From assembly GCF_009498735.1 (NCBI RefSeq), contig NZ_ML762427.1, positions 201,594 to 263,597 of the forward strand: 62,004 nucleotides of DNA, read 5' to 3'. The translations under genes and the position numbers were made by a program. The notes below the pieces were generated by a model. It was not told the origin of the DNA. It worked only from the letters and a program-made list of their open reading frames with translations, and did no database searches. Of this stretch, positions 9,088-17,595 are shown piece after piece. Origin of the DNA: Gracilibacillus oryzae. Its GTDB lineage: Bacteria; Bacillota; Bacilli; Bacillales; Amphibacillaceae. Numbering within the stretch: position 1 is the first letter of the stretch; every line of letters starts with the position of its first letter.

Positions 9088-9208
9088 AAAAGCGCAAAGC
9101 GCCCGTTCTGCCCCGACAAGCTTAAGCGAAACTGCGACATGGCGATCTTTGCCAAATAGCAGGATCGCTTAAGAGCTCGAGGGGCAGGCGCTTGGAGCTA
9201 GACATCTC
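9088..9208. repeat. Dispersed palindromic intergenic repeat
   Basis: Long imperfect palindrome: CTTAAGCGA (9121-9129) pairs with TCGCTTAAG (9165-9173), with flanking CTGCCCCGA against TCGAGGGGCAG and outer AAGCGC arms. The composition is much more GC-rich than the surroundings. Similar GCGCTTG...GGGGC...GCTAGAC elements are, to my recollection, scattered through Bacillaceae genomes. It may act as a terminator or transcript-stabilising structure, or be a non-autonomous mobile relic. Confidence 0.6.
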
Positions 9209-9237
9209 CGTTTATGCTTTCTTACCCAGTAAAAAAA

Positions 9238-9259
9238 ACGCTCATACGAATATGAACGT
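9238..9259 (-). terminator. Intrinsic terminator of sugar-sensing operon
   Basis: On the minus strand ACGTTCAT (9259-9252) pairs with ATGAGCGT (9245-9238, one G-U pair) and is followed directly by a run of eight U (plus strand A's 9231-9238). It ends the operon of 9276-13247 before the porter gene. Confidence 0.85.
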
Positions 9260-9275
9260 GAACGTCTTTTGTGTT

Positions 9276-10829
9276 TTATTGATATTTATGCCGGAAATCA
9301 CTTGGACTCATACCCACTTCTTTTTTAAATACCCGACTAAAGTAGTTAGGGTCCCTGTAACCAATATTCAAAGCGATTTCTTTTAGCGGGGTAACGCCAT
9401 CCAAAAGATATGTTTTCGCTTTTTGTATCCTCAGTTCTGTTACATATTCCACAAATGTTACATCAAAATACTCCTTGAACAGCTTACTTAAATAATAGGA
9501 GCTTAAATTTACGTGAGCTGCCACTTCATCTAATGTAATTGCTTTTTGAAAGTGCTGATTGACATATTCTTTTGCTTGAATAAGCAGCCCCTCTACCCCA
9601 TTTGTTCTCCAATCAGCAATCTGCTCTATAACAGACAGAAGATGTGCTTTTGCTATTTCCTTGATCTGCATGTTTGTCTCATATTGGTGAAAAGATATAG
9701 CAAAATCCTGCTCTAAACCTAACTCCTGTGTTGTTCGCGTTAATATTATAAAGAAATTTTCAATTGCCTTTTGAACATTCTTTACACTGTAATCCGCTTG
9801 TTGCTGAATCCATTGAAAATACTGGTCAAATGCTGACAGACTTGTTTGCTGGTCTCCTTTTTGAACTGCTTCGAGCACCTCTTTTTCCAATTCATAAGGA
9901 ACAAATTCCTTTCTTCGAGCTTCCAGTTTCTCGCTGTATATCAAATAGCGTGCATTTGCATGATTTTGCAATAACGCAAGGGCATAGATTGCTTCTTCAT
10001 ATGATTTAGAGAACTGTTGGACACTTTCCACCACTGTTCCAACCCCGGCATTTACATTACAATCCTCTAAGAGATGTGACGATGAATGAATGACTGACTT
10101 GGTAAATTCTTCTCTTATATCTATTGCTTCTTCATCATCCAATTTTACAAATACAGGAACTTGGAAACTTGTTAACGGACCCACGAAACATTTCAATGTC
10201 TGTTCCTCTAAAGACTGCTTTAATAATTTGTACCATTCACTTTTCCTATTATGATCAGGGTTGAGATAATCGGAAGAGAATGAAAAAACGGAAACAAATC
10301 CCTTTGCATCTTCTATGTCAAGCCATTGTTTCCAATCACTGACGTCATGAACATGATCAAGCATCAGGGAAACAATGAATTCCATCTCCATTAAAGTGCT
10401 GGCTTGCTCTAATTTGCCCAAAATCACTTTATTCTCAAGCCTCTGTGTTTTTTCTTTGCGGACTTCTTCTGCCATTCGATCAAATGCTTCCAGTACTTCT
10501 TTTACTTTGCTGGGTTTGAGCAAATATTCCTTTACTCCGTATTTCATTGCCTCTTGTGCATATTGAAAAGTATCATAAGCAGAAACCATAATACACTTTG
10601 CTTCAGGTAACTGAGTGGAAATTTCTTTCACTGCTTCCAAGCCGTCAATCACCGGCATTTTAATATCCATAAAGATAATGTCAGGCTGATGGAGCTTGGC
10701 AAGTTCTATTGCCTTTTCTCCATTTTGCGCCTCTCCTGCAACCTCTATATCTGTTCGATTTCTTTCTAATATGAGGCGTAGTCCTTCTCTTTCAATTGCC
10801 TCATCATCCACTAGCAATACTTTGATCAT
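9276..10829 (-). CDS. YesN-type response regulator with AraC DNA-binding domain
   Basis: 517 residues. N-terminal receiver with VDDE and phospho-acceptor Asp-55 (FMDIKMPVIDG), a long central linker (about 130-400), and a C-terminal AraC/XylS domain with two helix-turn-helix motifs (HVNLSSYYLSKLFKEY and EIALNIGYRDPNYFSRVFKK). ATG at 10829 is chosen over upstream codons because the receiver begins MIKVLLVDDE there and AGGGGA lies eight bases upstream, within the end of the kinase gene. Such regulators usually activate sugar transport genes; the porter at 7510-8916 is the nearest candidate. Confidence 0.94.
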   Translation of the reverse strand: MIKVLLVDDEAIEREGLRLILERNRTDIEVAGEAQNGEKAIELAKLHQPDIIFMDIKMPVIDGLEAVKEISTQLPEAKCIMVSAYDTFQYAQEAMKYGVKEYLLKPSKVKEVLEAFDRMAEEVRKEKTQRLENKVILGKLEQASTLMEMEFIVSLMLDHVHDVSDWKQWLDIEDAKGFVSVFSFSSDYLNPDHNRKSEWYKLLKQSLEEQTLKCFVGPLTSFQVPVFVKLDDEEAIDIREEFTKSVIHSSSHLLEDCNVNAGVGTVVESVQQFSKSYEEAIYALALLQNHANARYLIYSEKLEARRKEFVPYELEKEVLEAVQKGDQQTSLSAFDQYFQWIQQQADYSVKNVQKAIENFFIILTRTTQELGLEQDFAISFHQYETNMQIKEIAKAHLLSVIEQIADWRTNGVEGLLIQAKEYVNQHFQKAITLDEVAAHVNLSSYYLSKLFKEYFDVTFVEYVTELRIQKAKTYLLDGVTPLKEIALNIGYRDPNYFSRVFKKEVGMSPSDFRHKYQ

Positions 10830-10830
10830 T

Positions 10831-12258
10831 TTACATTTCCCCTGTCCAGGATAATTGAATAAGAATAGTTGTCCCATTGCCTTGTTTTGAATCAATGAGA
10901 AATTCACTATGTTTATCAAACAGTTTTAATCGGCTGATTACATTTTTAAGGCCGATCCCTGTTGAATGGCCAGAATGACTTTCAACGGTCTGCTCATTTG
11001 TATCCTCTTCCTTGCTTAATATACGGTCAATTGTCTTTTGATCCATCCCTGTACCATTATCTTTGATTTCCATACAGACTTTTTGTTCACAAGGAAAGAT
11101 GTTCAGTTCTATTCTTGCCCCCTCTGCCATTCCTTCTATGCCATGGACAAAAGCATTTTCCACGATCGGCTGAAGTGTTAAACAGGGAATCGGCTGTGTC
11201 AGACATTCTTCCTCTATATCCACCAGAAATTCTACACGATCACCAAACCGGCTTTTTTGAATGAAAAAATATTCTTTAACTATTTCTACTTCATCCTTAA
11301 TTGTTGTGTCTCTGTCTATATTTCCAATATTGTAACGCAGTAAGGAAGAGATGCTTGTAATTAAATCACTTGTCCTGTCTGCTCCTTCAATATAAGCAGT
11401 CTTGGAAATAGTATTTAATGTATTAAATAAAAAATGTGGATTAATTTGATTTTGGAGACTTCTCAGCTCCATTTCCTTTAATAACTGTGCAAGTCTTGCC
11501 TTTTCCTTCACCTCATTAACAGAAGCTACAATACTGTGTTTCATTTCATTAAAGGTTTCCGTTAAAATCCAGAGTTCATCCTTTGTCGGGACTGCTACAT
11601 CCTTGCCATCATAATTTCCCGCAGATATTTCTTTTGCTGCATCCGTCAGTTTCGTAATCGTTCGTGTTATCCCATCTGAGAACCAGACAGCAAACAGAAT
11701 GCTGAAAATAATGATAGAAACAAATATTGCTGTGCCCATATTTTTCGTAAAGGTAATTCTCTTATCTTCTAAAGATATATAATGTTGATATGCTGTCAAT
11801 TCTTCATTTAAGAGTTCTAATGTCTTTTCGTGAATATAATCAGCTGTATGATCTGCTTCACTTAAGTTATAGGAGTATTTTTCCACATCTGTTTCATTTA
11901 CTCCCTGAACTGTCTGGTCACTATTTTTCAGAAAACTTGTCAGCATACTCAAATAGTTCTTCTTTTCTATTCCCTCTGTTGTTAACTGATCATACTCTTC
12001 TTGCAAACGCAATAACTGTTGTTTATGCTCCTGATAAAATATAAGATTTTCTTCGATTGGTTCATGGACATATATTTGCAATGACTGGAAGGTTTCATCT
12101 GTTTTGCTTGTCAATTCGTTTAAAAGCAAATAGTGGTCAGTACTATTATTGTGCAACTCGATCATTTTCTCTGTGTTCTGTTCTCTTACAAGAAACATTA
12201 TAATAACTAACATCAGAACAGAGACAAAATAGAGAAGTAATTTTGTCCGTATCTTCAT
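10831..12258 (-). CDS. YesM/LytS-type sensor histidine kinase
   Basis: 475 residues. Membrane segments at about 7-25 and 175-193 flank an extracellular helical region of ~150 residues. HAMP follows (about 195-245), then the His_kinase box NQINPHFLFNT with His-275, and an HATPase domain with VENAFVHGIEG and GIGLKNVISRL. Kinases of this class pair with YesN regulators. The gene overlaps the upstream sugar-binding protein gene by 4 bp (ATGA) and is 1 bp from the regulator gene, implying a three-part sensor in which the binding protein presents its ligand to the extracellular region of the kinase. Confidence 0.94.
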   Translation of the reverse strand: MKIRTKLLLYFVSVLMLVIIMFLVREQNTEKMIELHNNSTDHYLLLNELTSKTDETFQSLQIYVHEPIEENLIFYQEHKQQLLRLQEEYDQLTTEGIEKKNYLSMLTSFLKNSDQTVQGVNETDVEKYSYNLSEADHTADYIHEKTLELLNEELTAYQHYISLEDKRITFTKNMGTAIFVSIIIFSILFAVWFSDGITRTITKLTDAAKEISAGNYDGKDVAVPTKDELWILTETFNEMKHSIVASVNEVKEKARLAQLLKEMELRSLQNQINPHFLFNTLNTISKTAYIEGADRTSDLITSISSLLRYNIGNIDRDTTIKDEVEIVKEYFFIQKSRFGDRVEFLVDIEEECLTQPIPCLTLQPIVENAFVHGIEGMAEGARIELNIFPCEQKVCMEIKDNGTGMDQKTIDRILSKEEDTNEQTVESHSGHSTGIGLKNVISRLKLFDKHSEFLIDSKQGNGTTILIQLSWTGEM

Positions 12259-13247
12259 GGTGTATCACTCTTCTCTATTAAATCTTGTTCTCTGACAATA
12301 TTAACATCTGTATAATGAGTTTTTTCAATTGACTTGCCATTTAACATTCCCAGCATTAATTCAATACTGCGATAACCCATTTCATAAGGTTTTTGCCCAA
12401 TTAATACATCGATCATACCTTGTTTCATAAGCTCGATATTTTCTGGCAATGTATCAAAACCAATCACATACAAGTCATCTTTGGCTATATTTAAGGAAGC
12501 TGCCGCATGTGCTATACCGATCCCGTCTAACGCACTGGTTCCATACATCGCATCAATTTCCGGATGTTCCTGTAACATTTGATAAGCTTTTTCCTCTGCT
12601 GTTACTCTGGTAATGTTCGACTCTTCAATTGCAACAATTTCTATGTTTTGTTCTTCAGCTAAAGCTGCGCGGAAGCTCTGCACTCGCAATTGATGGTGCG
12701 CATTAGTGAAGCTGCCTGTAATAATGCCAATTGTTGCATTCCCGTTTGTGTCCTCAGCCAGAGTTTCTCCAGCAATTCTCCCCGCATTATAATTATCTGT
12801 CCCAATATATGTAGAGCGCATACTATCCGGCGCATCTGTATCGATCGTAATAACAGGAATACCCTCCCTGACCGCCTTATTTATCATCGGTAAAAAATCA
12901 TCGTTTAATGCTTGTACAATCAGTCCGTCTGGATTGGCCTTTATCGCAATATCCAATAATTCCAGCTGTTCATCCGGATTCGATCTTCTTGGTCCTTCAT
13001 ATTCCACATAAACATCATAGTGCTCTTCCGTATCTTTGGCACCTTCCCCTACTAACCGCCAATAATCATGATCCATTTCTTCCCCTATCAGGATAAAATG
13101 ATACTCAGGTAACTCCTGTGTTGTCTCCATACTCCGGTCTATTTGCTGATCATATTTCTGGGCTTGTATATAGTAATAAAATGAGAAACTGACCGATATG
13201 ATAAAACAAAATGATAGTGCTGTATAGATGATGGATTTCCGTTTCAT
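12255..13247 (-). CDS. Membrane-anchored periplasmic-type sugar-binding protein
   Basis: 330 residues of the Peripla_BP_4 (ribose/xylose-binding, LacI-like) fold: GLIVQALNDDFLPMINKA, PVITIDTDAPDS, YIGTDNYNAGRIAGE and TSALDGIGIAHAA are typical. The N-terminal segment (about 5-27) is hydrophobic but has no lipobox cysteine, so it is predicted to stay anchored by a transmembrane helix. No ABC permease or ATPase gene is adjacent, so it is probably a co-sensor for the kinase rather than an uptake component, as in XylFII-LytS-type systems of clostridia. Start ATG with AGGAGG upstream. Confidence 0.9.
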   Translation of the reverse strand: MKRKSIIYTALSFCFIISVSFSFYYYIQAQKYDQQIDRSMETTQELPEYHFILIGEEMDHDYWRLVGEGAKDTEEHYDVYVEYEGPRRSNPDEQLELLDIAIKANPDGLIVQALNDDFLPMINKAVREGIPVITIDTDAPDSMRSTYIGTDNYNAGRIAGETLAEDTNGNATIGIITGSFTNAHHQLRVQSFRAALAEEQNIEIVAIEESNITRVTAEEKAYQMLQEHPEIDAMYGTSALDGIGIAHAAASLNIAKDDLYVIGFDTLPENIELMKQGMIDVLIGQKPYEMGYRSIELMLGMLNGKSIEKTHYTDVNIVREQDLIEKSDTP

Positions 13248-13350
13248 AGCTTCCTCCTGCCTCTACGTGATACAGTCTCGCTTTTCTAGAATCCATTCTA
13301 TCTTAACCTTCACCTGGACTAAAAATCAAAAGCATGTATCTATAAATATA

Positions 13351-13382
13351 AAAAAGGGCACCTGCTACCATTGTGCCCTTGA
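13351..13382 (-). terminator. Terminator of deacetylase gene
   Basis: AAGGGCAC and GTGCCCTT form an 8-bp stem; on the minus strand it is followed by a U-run (CCCTTTTTT). It lies directly after the polysaccharide deacetylase stop. Confidence 0.85.
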
Positions 13383-13390
13383 CAGATAAA

Positions 13391-14206
13391 TTAATTATTC
13401 ACAAAATGTGTCCAGCTGATTTGCTCTCCACCTTTCACTTCGACATTGATACCATCGACGCATAACCAGACAGACATAGCTGATGGATTATAAACAAATT
13501 GACTGTCTGCTGAGAACTTCAGATTTTGAAAAGCATTCAAATAATCTACAATCTCCAGATTTGTTGCATACCATATATCCTCCCGCTTGCCGATATACAT
13601 ACAGAAATCGTTAATCAGGTCCCAGTTTTGATCATGATCAAATTCATAGCTGTGGCCCCAGACATATAGCATGTATAAGTATTGCTTTTTATGGAGCTGC
13701 ACAAAATCGCCTGCCAGCTTCATCAGATTCCTGTTATGATGACAAGTGGGATTCCATTCAAGCAAATCATCAGGCATCGCAAAACTCTCTGTACTGTTCA
13801 CCGTCCGGGCATATTCCATTCCTAAATGTGGCAGCAATTCTTTGATATATTGGTTGTAGGAGCCGTTTGGATAGGACATTCCTCTCACCGTTTTGCCTGC
13901 GATCCGTTCTAATCCTTTTCGGTCTTCTACTATTTCTTCAATCAGCTGTTCTTTCGGAGATCTGGCTATGGTAGGATGTGTGACAGTATGTGCGGATATC
14001 TCATGACCATGGTACAGTTCTGCTATTTCTTCCCCCGGTATACGATCTCCTTGCCCTACCAGTCCTGAATTAAGGTGAAAAGTACCCTTAATCCCATGAT
14101 TGTTGAAAATTTCTACAAGGCGGCGATCAGCTTCTTTTCCATCATCATAACTCATTGTAAGTACTTTATGTTTCCCTTGTGGAAACGTCATTGTAATTTG
14201 AGGCAT
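13391..14206 (-). CDS. Polysaccharide deacetylase family protein (NodB domain)
   Basis: 271 residues. Carbohydrate esterase family 4 motifs are present: SYDDG (metal Asp-21/22) and HEISAHTVTH (His-73 and His-77), followed by MSYPNGSYN. No signal peptide or membrane segment is seen, so the protein is probably cytoplasmic or non-classically placed, unlike peptidoglycan deacetylases. The C-terminal ~60 residues look like a small beta-rich domain. The substrate may be an acetylated or N-acyl sugar; this is inference. It is a single-gene unit between a terminator and the fluoride channel pair. Confidence 0.88.
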   Translation of the reverse strand: MPQITMTFPQGKHKVLTMSYDDGKEADRRLVEIFNNHGIKGTFHLNSGLVGQGDRIPGEEIAELYHGHEISAHTVTHPTIARSPKEQLIEEIVEDRKGLERIAGKTVRGMSYPNGSYNQYIKELLPHLGMEYARTVNSTESFAMPDDLLEWNPTCHHNRNLMKLAGDFVQLHKKQYLYMLYVWGHSYEFDHDQNWDLINDFCMYIGKREDIWYATNLEIVDYLNAFQNLKFSADSQFVYNPSAMSVWLCVDGINVEVKGGEQISWTHFVNN

Positions 14207-14264
14207 TCTTAGTCAGCTCCTTCGAATTATAAAGCGATTACATTCATTTTTTATTGGAGAACAG

Positions 14265-14295
14265 GACTTCTCGCCAAACAGAGCTGGCGAAAGTC
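14265..14295 (-). terminator. Hairpin downstream of fluoride channel genes
   Basis: GACTTCTCGCCA (14265-14276) and TGGCGAAAGTC (14285-14295) pair with one bulged base. It lies in the 165-bp gap between the second crcB stop and the deacetylase start. The U-tract is poor, so it may be a weak terminator. Confidence 0.4.
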
Positions 14296-14371
14296 TTAGC
14301 TTTGCTTTTCTATTATCCATTTTTATACTAATATAGTATAACAGAATGCCAAAGAGACACCTACTTTAAAC

Positions 14372-14740
14372 TTAAGTAAGATACTGTCCCAGCCCGATTC
14401 CCAAAAAGGCGAGGCAAATCCCCCCACCATAGCTAATTAGCTGATATATGATAAAGTCTCTTTTTCTTTTATTAAAATAAAGCTGGATTGCTTCTAACTT
14501 AAAGGTAGAAAAAGTAGTAAAAGCTCCCATAAACCCTGTCCCCAATAATAATGTGGAGCTATCACCCAAATTACTCCCAATAATCATCCCCAGCAGGAAG
14601 GAACCTGATAAATTCACCAAAAGTGTCGCAACAGGTAGATGGCACGCAAACTTTTTCTTAATCAATTGACTTACTGTATAACGGCCGATAGCTCCAAAGA
14701 AACCGCCGATCCCCACTAACAAAACAGAAACAAAACTCAT
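14372..14740 (-). CDS. crcB: Fluoride channel CrcB/Fluc, subunit 2
   Basis: 122 residues, four membrane helices, with the Fluc signature [10 protein letters not shown] near the N-terminus and FTTFSTF in helix 3, which lines the fluoride pore. It starts in an ATGA overlap with the stop of the partner gene. Two dissimilar adjacent crcB genes in Firmicutes encode a heterodimeric or paired Fluc channel that exports fluoride. The operon ends here. Confidence 0.95.
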   Translation of the reverse strand: MSFVSVLLVGIGGFFGAIGRYTVSQLIKKKFACHLPVATLLVNLSGSFLLGMIIGSNLGDSSTLLLGTGFMGAFTTFSTFKLEAIQLYFNKRKRDFIIYQLISYGGGICLAFLGIGLGQYLT

Positions 14741-15108
14741 GCCGCTTTCCCTTCTCTCTTAAATCCCAGCCTGCTAAGTGCTAATCCGCCAAACATACTT
14801 ATCACTATATAAATGAGAGCAAAGGAAATCTGGTTATTTTGTAATAATGTCACTGTTTCTACACTAAAAGTAGAAAACGTGGTAAAGGAACCGACAAGCC
14901 CTGTCCCGATTGCTGTCTGCAGCTGTTGGGATATAGGGAATTTTTTAAAAATAGCAGTGGTTACATATGCTAAAACAAAGCATCCGGTTAAATTTACGAT
15001 TAAGGTACCATAAGGAAAAGCAACACCCTCACTGCTAAAAGGGGCCGCAACAAGATATCTGAGGACTGCTCCAATAAAACCCGCCAATCCCACCATTACA
15101 TAAGTCAT
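14737..15108 (-). CDS. crcB: Fluoride channel CrcB/Fluc, subunit 1
   Basis: 123 residues with four membrane helices, [11 protein letters not shown] near the start and SFTTFSTFS in helix 3. ATG 15108 is preferred because AGGAAG lies seven bases upstream and family members begin close to this position; an in-frame ATG at 15141 would add 11 residues. It is the first gene of the two-gene fluoride export operon. I searched the 200 bp upstream for a fluoride riboswitch by eye and did not find the conserved elements. Confidence 0.93.
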   Translation of the reverse strand: MTYVMVGLAGFIGAVLRYLVAAPFSSEGVAFPYGTLIVNLTGCFVLAYVTTAIFKKFPISQQLQTAIGTGLVGSFTTFSTFSVETVTLLQNNQISFALIYIVISMFGGLALSRLGFKREGKAA

Positions 15109-15207
15109 TTGAACACTTCCTATCATAACTATTGCAGACACTTGTGAATTCTGTCCAAACTGACAGGAGTCCGGTCAGTAAAATGAATTGTGCTATGATT
15201 GTTCACA

Positions 15208-15276
15208 GCTGATAAGTTTTGCTACTGATTAGCTGGGAGAGTGTGCAAAAACCCACCCTAATCAAACACTCATCTT
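15208..15276. repeat. Dispersed hairpin repeat, copy 1
   Basis: CTGATAAGTTTTGCTACTGATTAG-type sequence with a stem of GATTAG/CTAATC and TGGG/CCCA. The same order (CTGATAAGTTT, GCTA, TGAT, GGG loop CCC, ATCAAA, CTC) recurs at 29479-29545, and the GATCAGTGGG hairpin at 61047-61092. It lies upstream of crcB and before the second repeat array. The rest of 15109-15386 has no gene. Confidence 0.6.
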
Positions 15277-15386
15277 ATTATACAGAACTTCTTTTGATGA
15301 AGAAAGAATGGGGGCGGGGAGGGAAACCAAGGAGAGAGGCTGTTTAACCCCTCCTCAATACATTGGCTATTCTTTTGCGCGGGACT

Positions 15387-16140
15387 CATGGCATTCAGAC
15401 TCCTTCCCAATTCCTTCGCTTGCTTTTTTTGATCGCTTATGGCATTCAGGCTACTTCTGAATACCTTCGCTTGCTTTTTTTAATCGCTCATGGTATTCAG
15501 ACTCCTTCTGAATACCTTCACTTGCTTTTTTTGATCGCTTATGGCATTCAGACTCCTTCTGAATACCTTCGCTTGCTTTTTCCGAAACGCTCATGGCATT
15601 CAGACTCCTTCCCAATTCCTTCGCTTGCTTTTTACGAAACGCTCATGGCATTCGGACTCCTTCTGAATACCTTCACTTGCTTTTTATGAGTCGCTCATGG
15701 CATTCAGGCTACTTCTGAATTCCTTCGCTTGCTTTTTCCGAAACGCTCATGGCATTCAGACCCCTTCCCAATTCCTTCGCTTGCTTTTTCCGAAAAGCTC
15801 ATGGCATTCAGGTACCTTCCGAATTCCTTCGCTTGCTTTTTCCGAAACGCTCATGGCATTCAGACTCCTTCCCAATTCCTTCGCTTGCTTTTTATGAGTC
15901 GCTCATGGCATTCAGACTCCTTCCGAATTCCTTCGCTTGCTTTTTTTGGAACGCTCATGGTATTCAGGCTCCTTCTGAATACCTTCGCTTGCTTTTTTCG
16001 AATCGCTCATGGCATTCAGGCTCCTTCCGAATTCCTTCGCTTGCTTTTTTGAATCGCTCATGGCATTCAGACTCCTTCCGAATTCCTTCGCTTGCTTTTT
16101 TCCATCGCTCATGGCATTCGGACCCAATCTGCATTATGAG
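15387..16140. repeat. Fifteen-unit 51-52-bp tandem repeat array (array 2)
   Basis: CATGGCATTCAG-type landmarks occur at 15387, 15438, 15489, 15540, 15592, 15644, 15696, 15748, 15800, 15852, 15904, 15956, 16008, 16059 and 16110: periods of exactly 51 or 52 bp. Each unit has GGYATTCAG, a CTCCTT loop, CYGAATWCC (inverted repeat) and TTCGCTTGCTTTTT. Units 15489 and 15956 have GGTATTCAG paired perfectly with CTGAATACC. Read on the minus strand each unit contains AAGGAG followed by ATG codons, which creates false open frames on both strands. The array starts 7 bp after the stop codon of the ABC gene at 16147. Confidence 0.92.
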
Positions 16141-16146
16141 TTTCAC

Positions 16147-16821
16147 TTAGTTTCTCCTAAAATAAAATTCCTTCACATCATCTGTTAAAGGGCGAAACTC
16201 ACCGTCTGATATGAAATATACTTCATCACATAATTCTTCAATATCCTGATAATGGTGACTTGTAAGCAAGATAGTTTTTCTCTCTTCTTTTAATGTGTGG
16301 ATGACTTCTTTTACATCATGATAAGTTTTATAGTCCAATCCATTAAATGGTTCATCCAGGATAAGGATATCCTGATTTTCCATTATTGCTTGAGCTAGAC
16401 CAAGCTTTTGTTTCATCCCTAAAGAATAATTTTTCACCTTTGTCTTATTTTCCGGATTAAGTCCAACCAGACTCCTTGTATGTTTTATTTGTTCATCCGT
16501 AATTTTATTTTTAATGGCAGCTAAAAACTTCAAATTTTTAAAACCATTGTAAATTTCGATATATCCAGGTGCATTGATAAAAATACCCACATTGTCCGGG
16601 AAGTCTAAATGCTTTCCTAATATCTCTTCACGAATTTTTACTGTACCTGTATCTGCACGAGTTAACCCACAAATGATCTTAAACAGAACCGATTTGCCGC
16701 TTCCATTTTTTCCTGCGATTCCAATAGTTTTGCCTTTTGCTACTTCCAGTTGGACATTTTTCAATATTACCTGTTTATCAAATACTTTTGTTACATTGTT
16801 AACCTCAATAATATTATTCAT
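16147..16821 (-). CDS. ABC transporter ATP-binding protein
   Basis: 224 residues: Walker A GKNGSGKS (about 38-45), signature YSLGMKQKLGLA, Walker B ILILDEPFNGLD and the switch His in LLTSHH. This is the short ATPase type used with ABC-2 or bacteriocin-immunity-like permeases. It is the last gene of a run with three permease genes (16834-19150), separated by 12 bp from the nearest. A role in export of, or protection against, a peptide is inferred from the arrangement. Its stop is followed at once by repeat array 2. Confidence 0.93.
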   Translation of the reverse strand: MNNIIEVNNVTKVFDKQVILKNVQLEVAKGKTIGIAGKNGSGKSVLFKIICGLTRADTGTVKIREEILGKHLDFPDNVGIFINAPGYIEIYNGFKNLKFLAAIKNKITDEQIKHTRSLVGLNPENKTKVKNYSLGMKQKLGLAQAIMENQDILILDEPFNGLDYKTYHDVKEVIHTLKEERKTILLTSHHYQDIEELCDEVYFISDGEFRPLTDDVKEFYFRRN

Positions 16822-16833
16822 AAATATAACCTC

Positions 16834-17595
16834 CTAACGGAAAATGCGTTCTAAAGATAAACGGATGAAGCTGGCAATGAGCAAAAGAAGTGATCCTAAT
16901 AAGGATAAAACATATATTGCAGGCATTTCTGTTTGCCCATTAAGCAGTACTAACCTGCTAAAGGTTACCATACCAGCAGGATTATAGATTAGAAAATCAA
17001 GTGGAAGTATATTCAGCATATGTAAAGACATAACAAGCAAAAAGCTAATGGTTGCATTTTCTGTCCAAATATAGAGCAATAACAGAAATAAATACAACAG
17101 CGAAAATTCTACTATCTTTAAGCAGAAAAAGATTATTTCAATGTTATTGTCTAAACATTCCCCTATTTGTAGTGCCGATACATTCCAAGACTTATTTGTC
17201 AGAATTCCGATGAACGTAATCGATAAAAAAGTAACCCCAACATAAAAGACTTGAAATCCTAACCCAGTTAACATCAATGCTCTTAGCCACTTTCTTTTTT
17301 GTTCACTTCTAATCAATATAGTGAAATGATTCCTGGAAAACCACTGACTTAAAAAAGCAGCAAGAAGCCAGAGCGGAGTTCCATAATAGATAAGTTGTTC
17401 CAGTAATGTCAGCAGATTAAATTCACCGATTTCCTGTCCGTAAAAAAAGCGCAGAAAATCATCCTGTAACGATTCTCCTTGGCCAATTCCTTTCCAAAAT
17501 GTTAAAACAAGTATTATCATGATTGCAGGAACTAGGTTATTCATTGTCCACATTATTCGAGAGTAAAAATAAAACAAACCCTTCGACAACTTCAT
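16834..17595 (-). CDS. ABC transporter membrane protein (third permease)
   Basis: About 253 residues with six predicted membrane segments and no recognisable family motif beyond general ABC-2 permease character. Start ATG 17595 forms an ATGA overlap with the stop of the preceding permease gene; an in-frame upstream codon at 17613 would overlap more and is less likely. Together with 17592-18344, 18413-19150 and the ATPase it forms a four-gene transporter operon under control of the LytTR/GHKL pair upstream. Confidence 0.8.
   Translation of the reverse strand: MKLSKGLFYFYSRIMWTMNNLVPAIMIILVLTFWKGIGQGESLQDDFLRFFYGQEIGEFNLLTLLEQLIYYGTPLWLLAAFLSQWFSRNHFTILIRSEQKRKWLRALMLTGLGFQVFYVGVTFLSITFIGILTNKSWNVSALQIGECLDNNIEIIFFCLKIVEFSLLYLFLLLLYIWTENATISFLLVMSLHMLNILPLDFLIYNPAGMVTFSRLVLLNGQTEMPAIYVLSLLGSLLLLIASFIRLSLERIFR

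Noticed and set aside
15109-15386. Fluoride riboswitch upstream of crcB
   Set aside because: Looked for the conserved fluoride aptamer elements on the minus strand and did not find them; only a dispersed hairpin repeat is present.
15363-16146. Several overlapping open frames on both strands across the second repeat array
   Set aside because: They are by-products of the 51-52-bp repeats: the period is not a multiple of three, frames on both strands look equally open, and no frame keeps a constant unit. Related peptides are probably mis-annotated as hypothetical proteins elsewhere.
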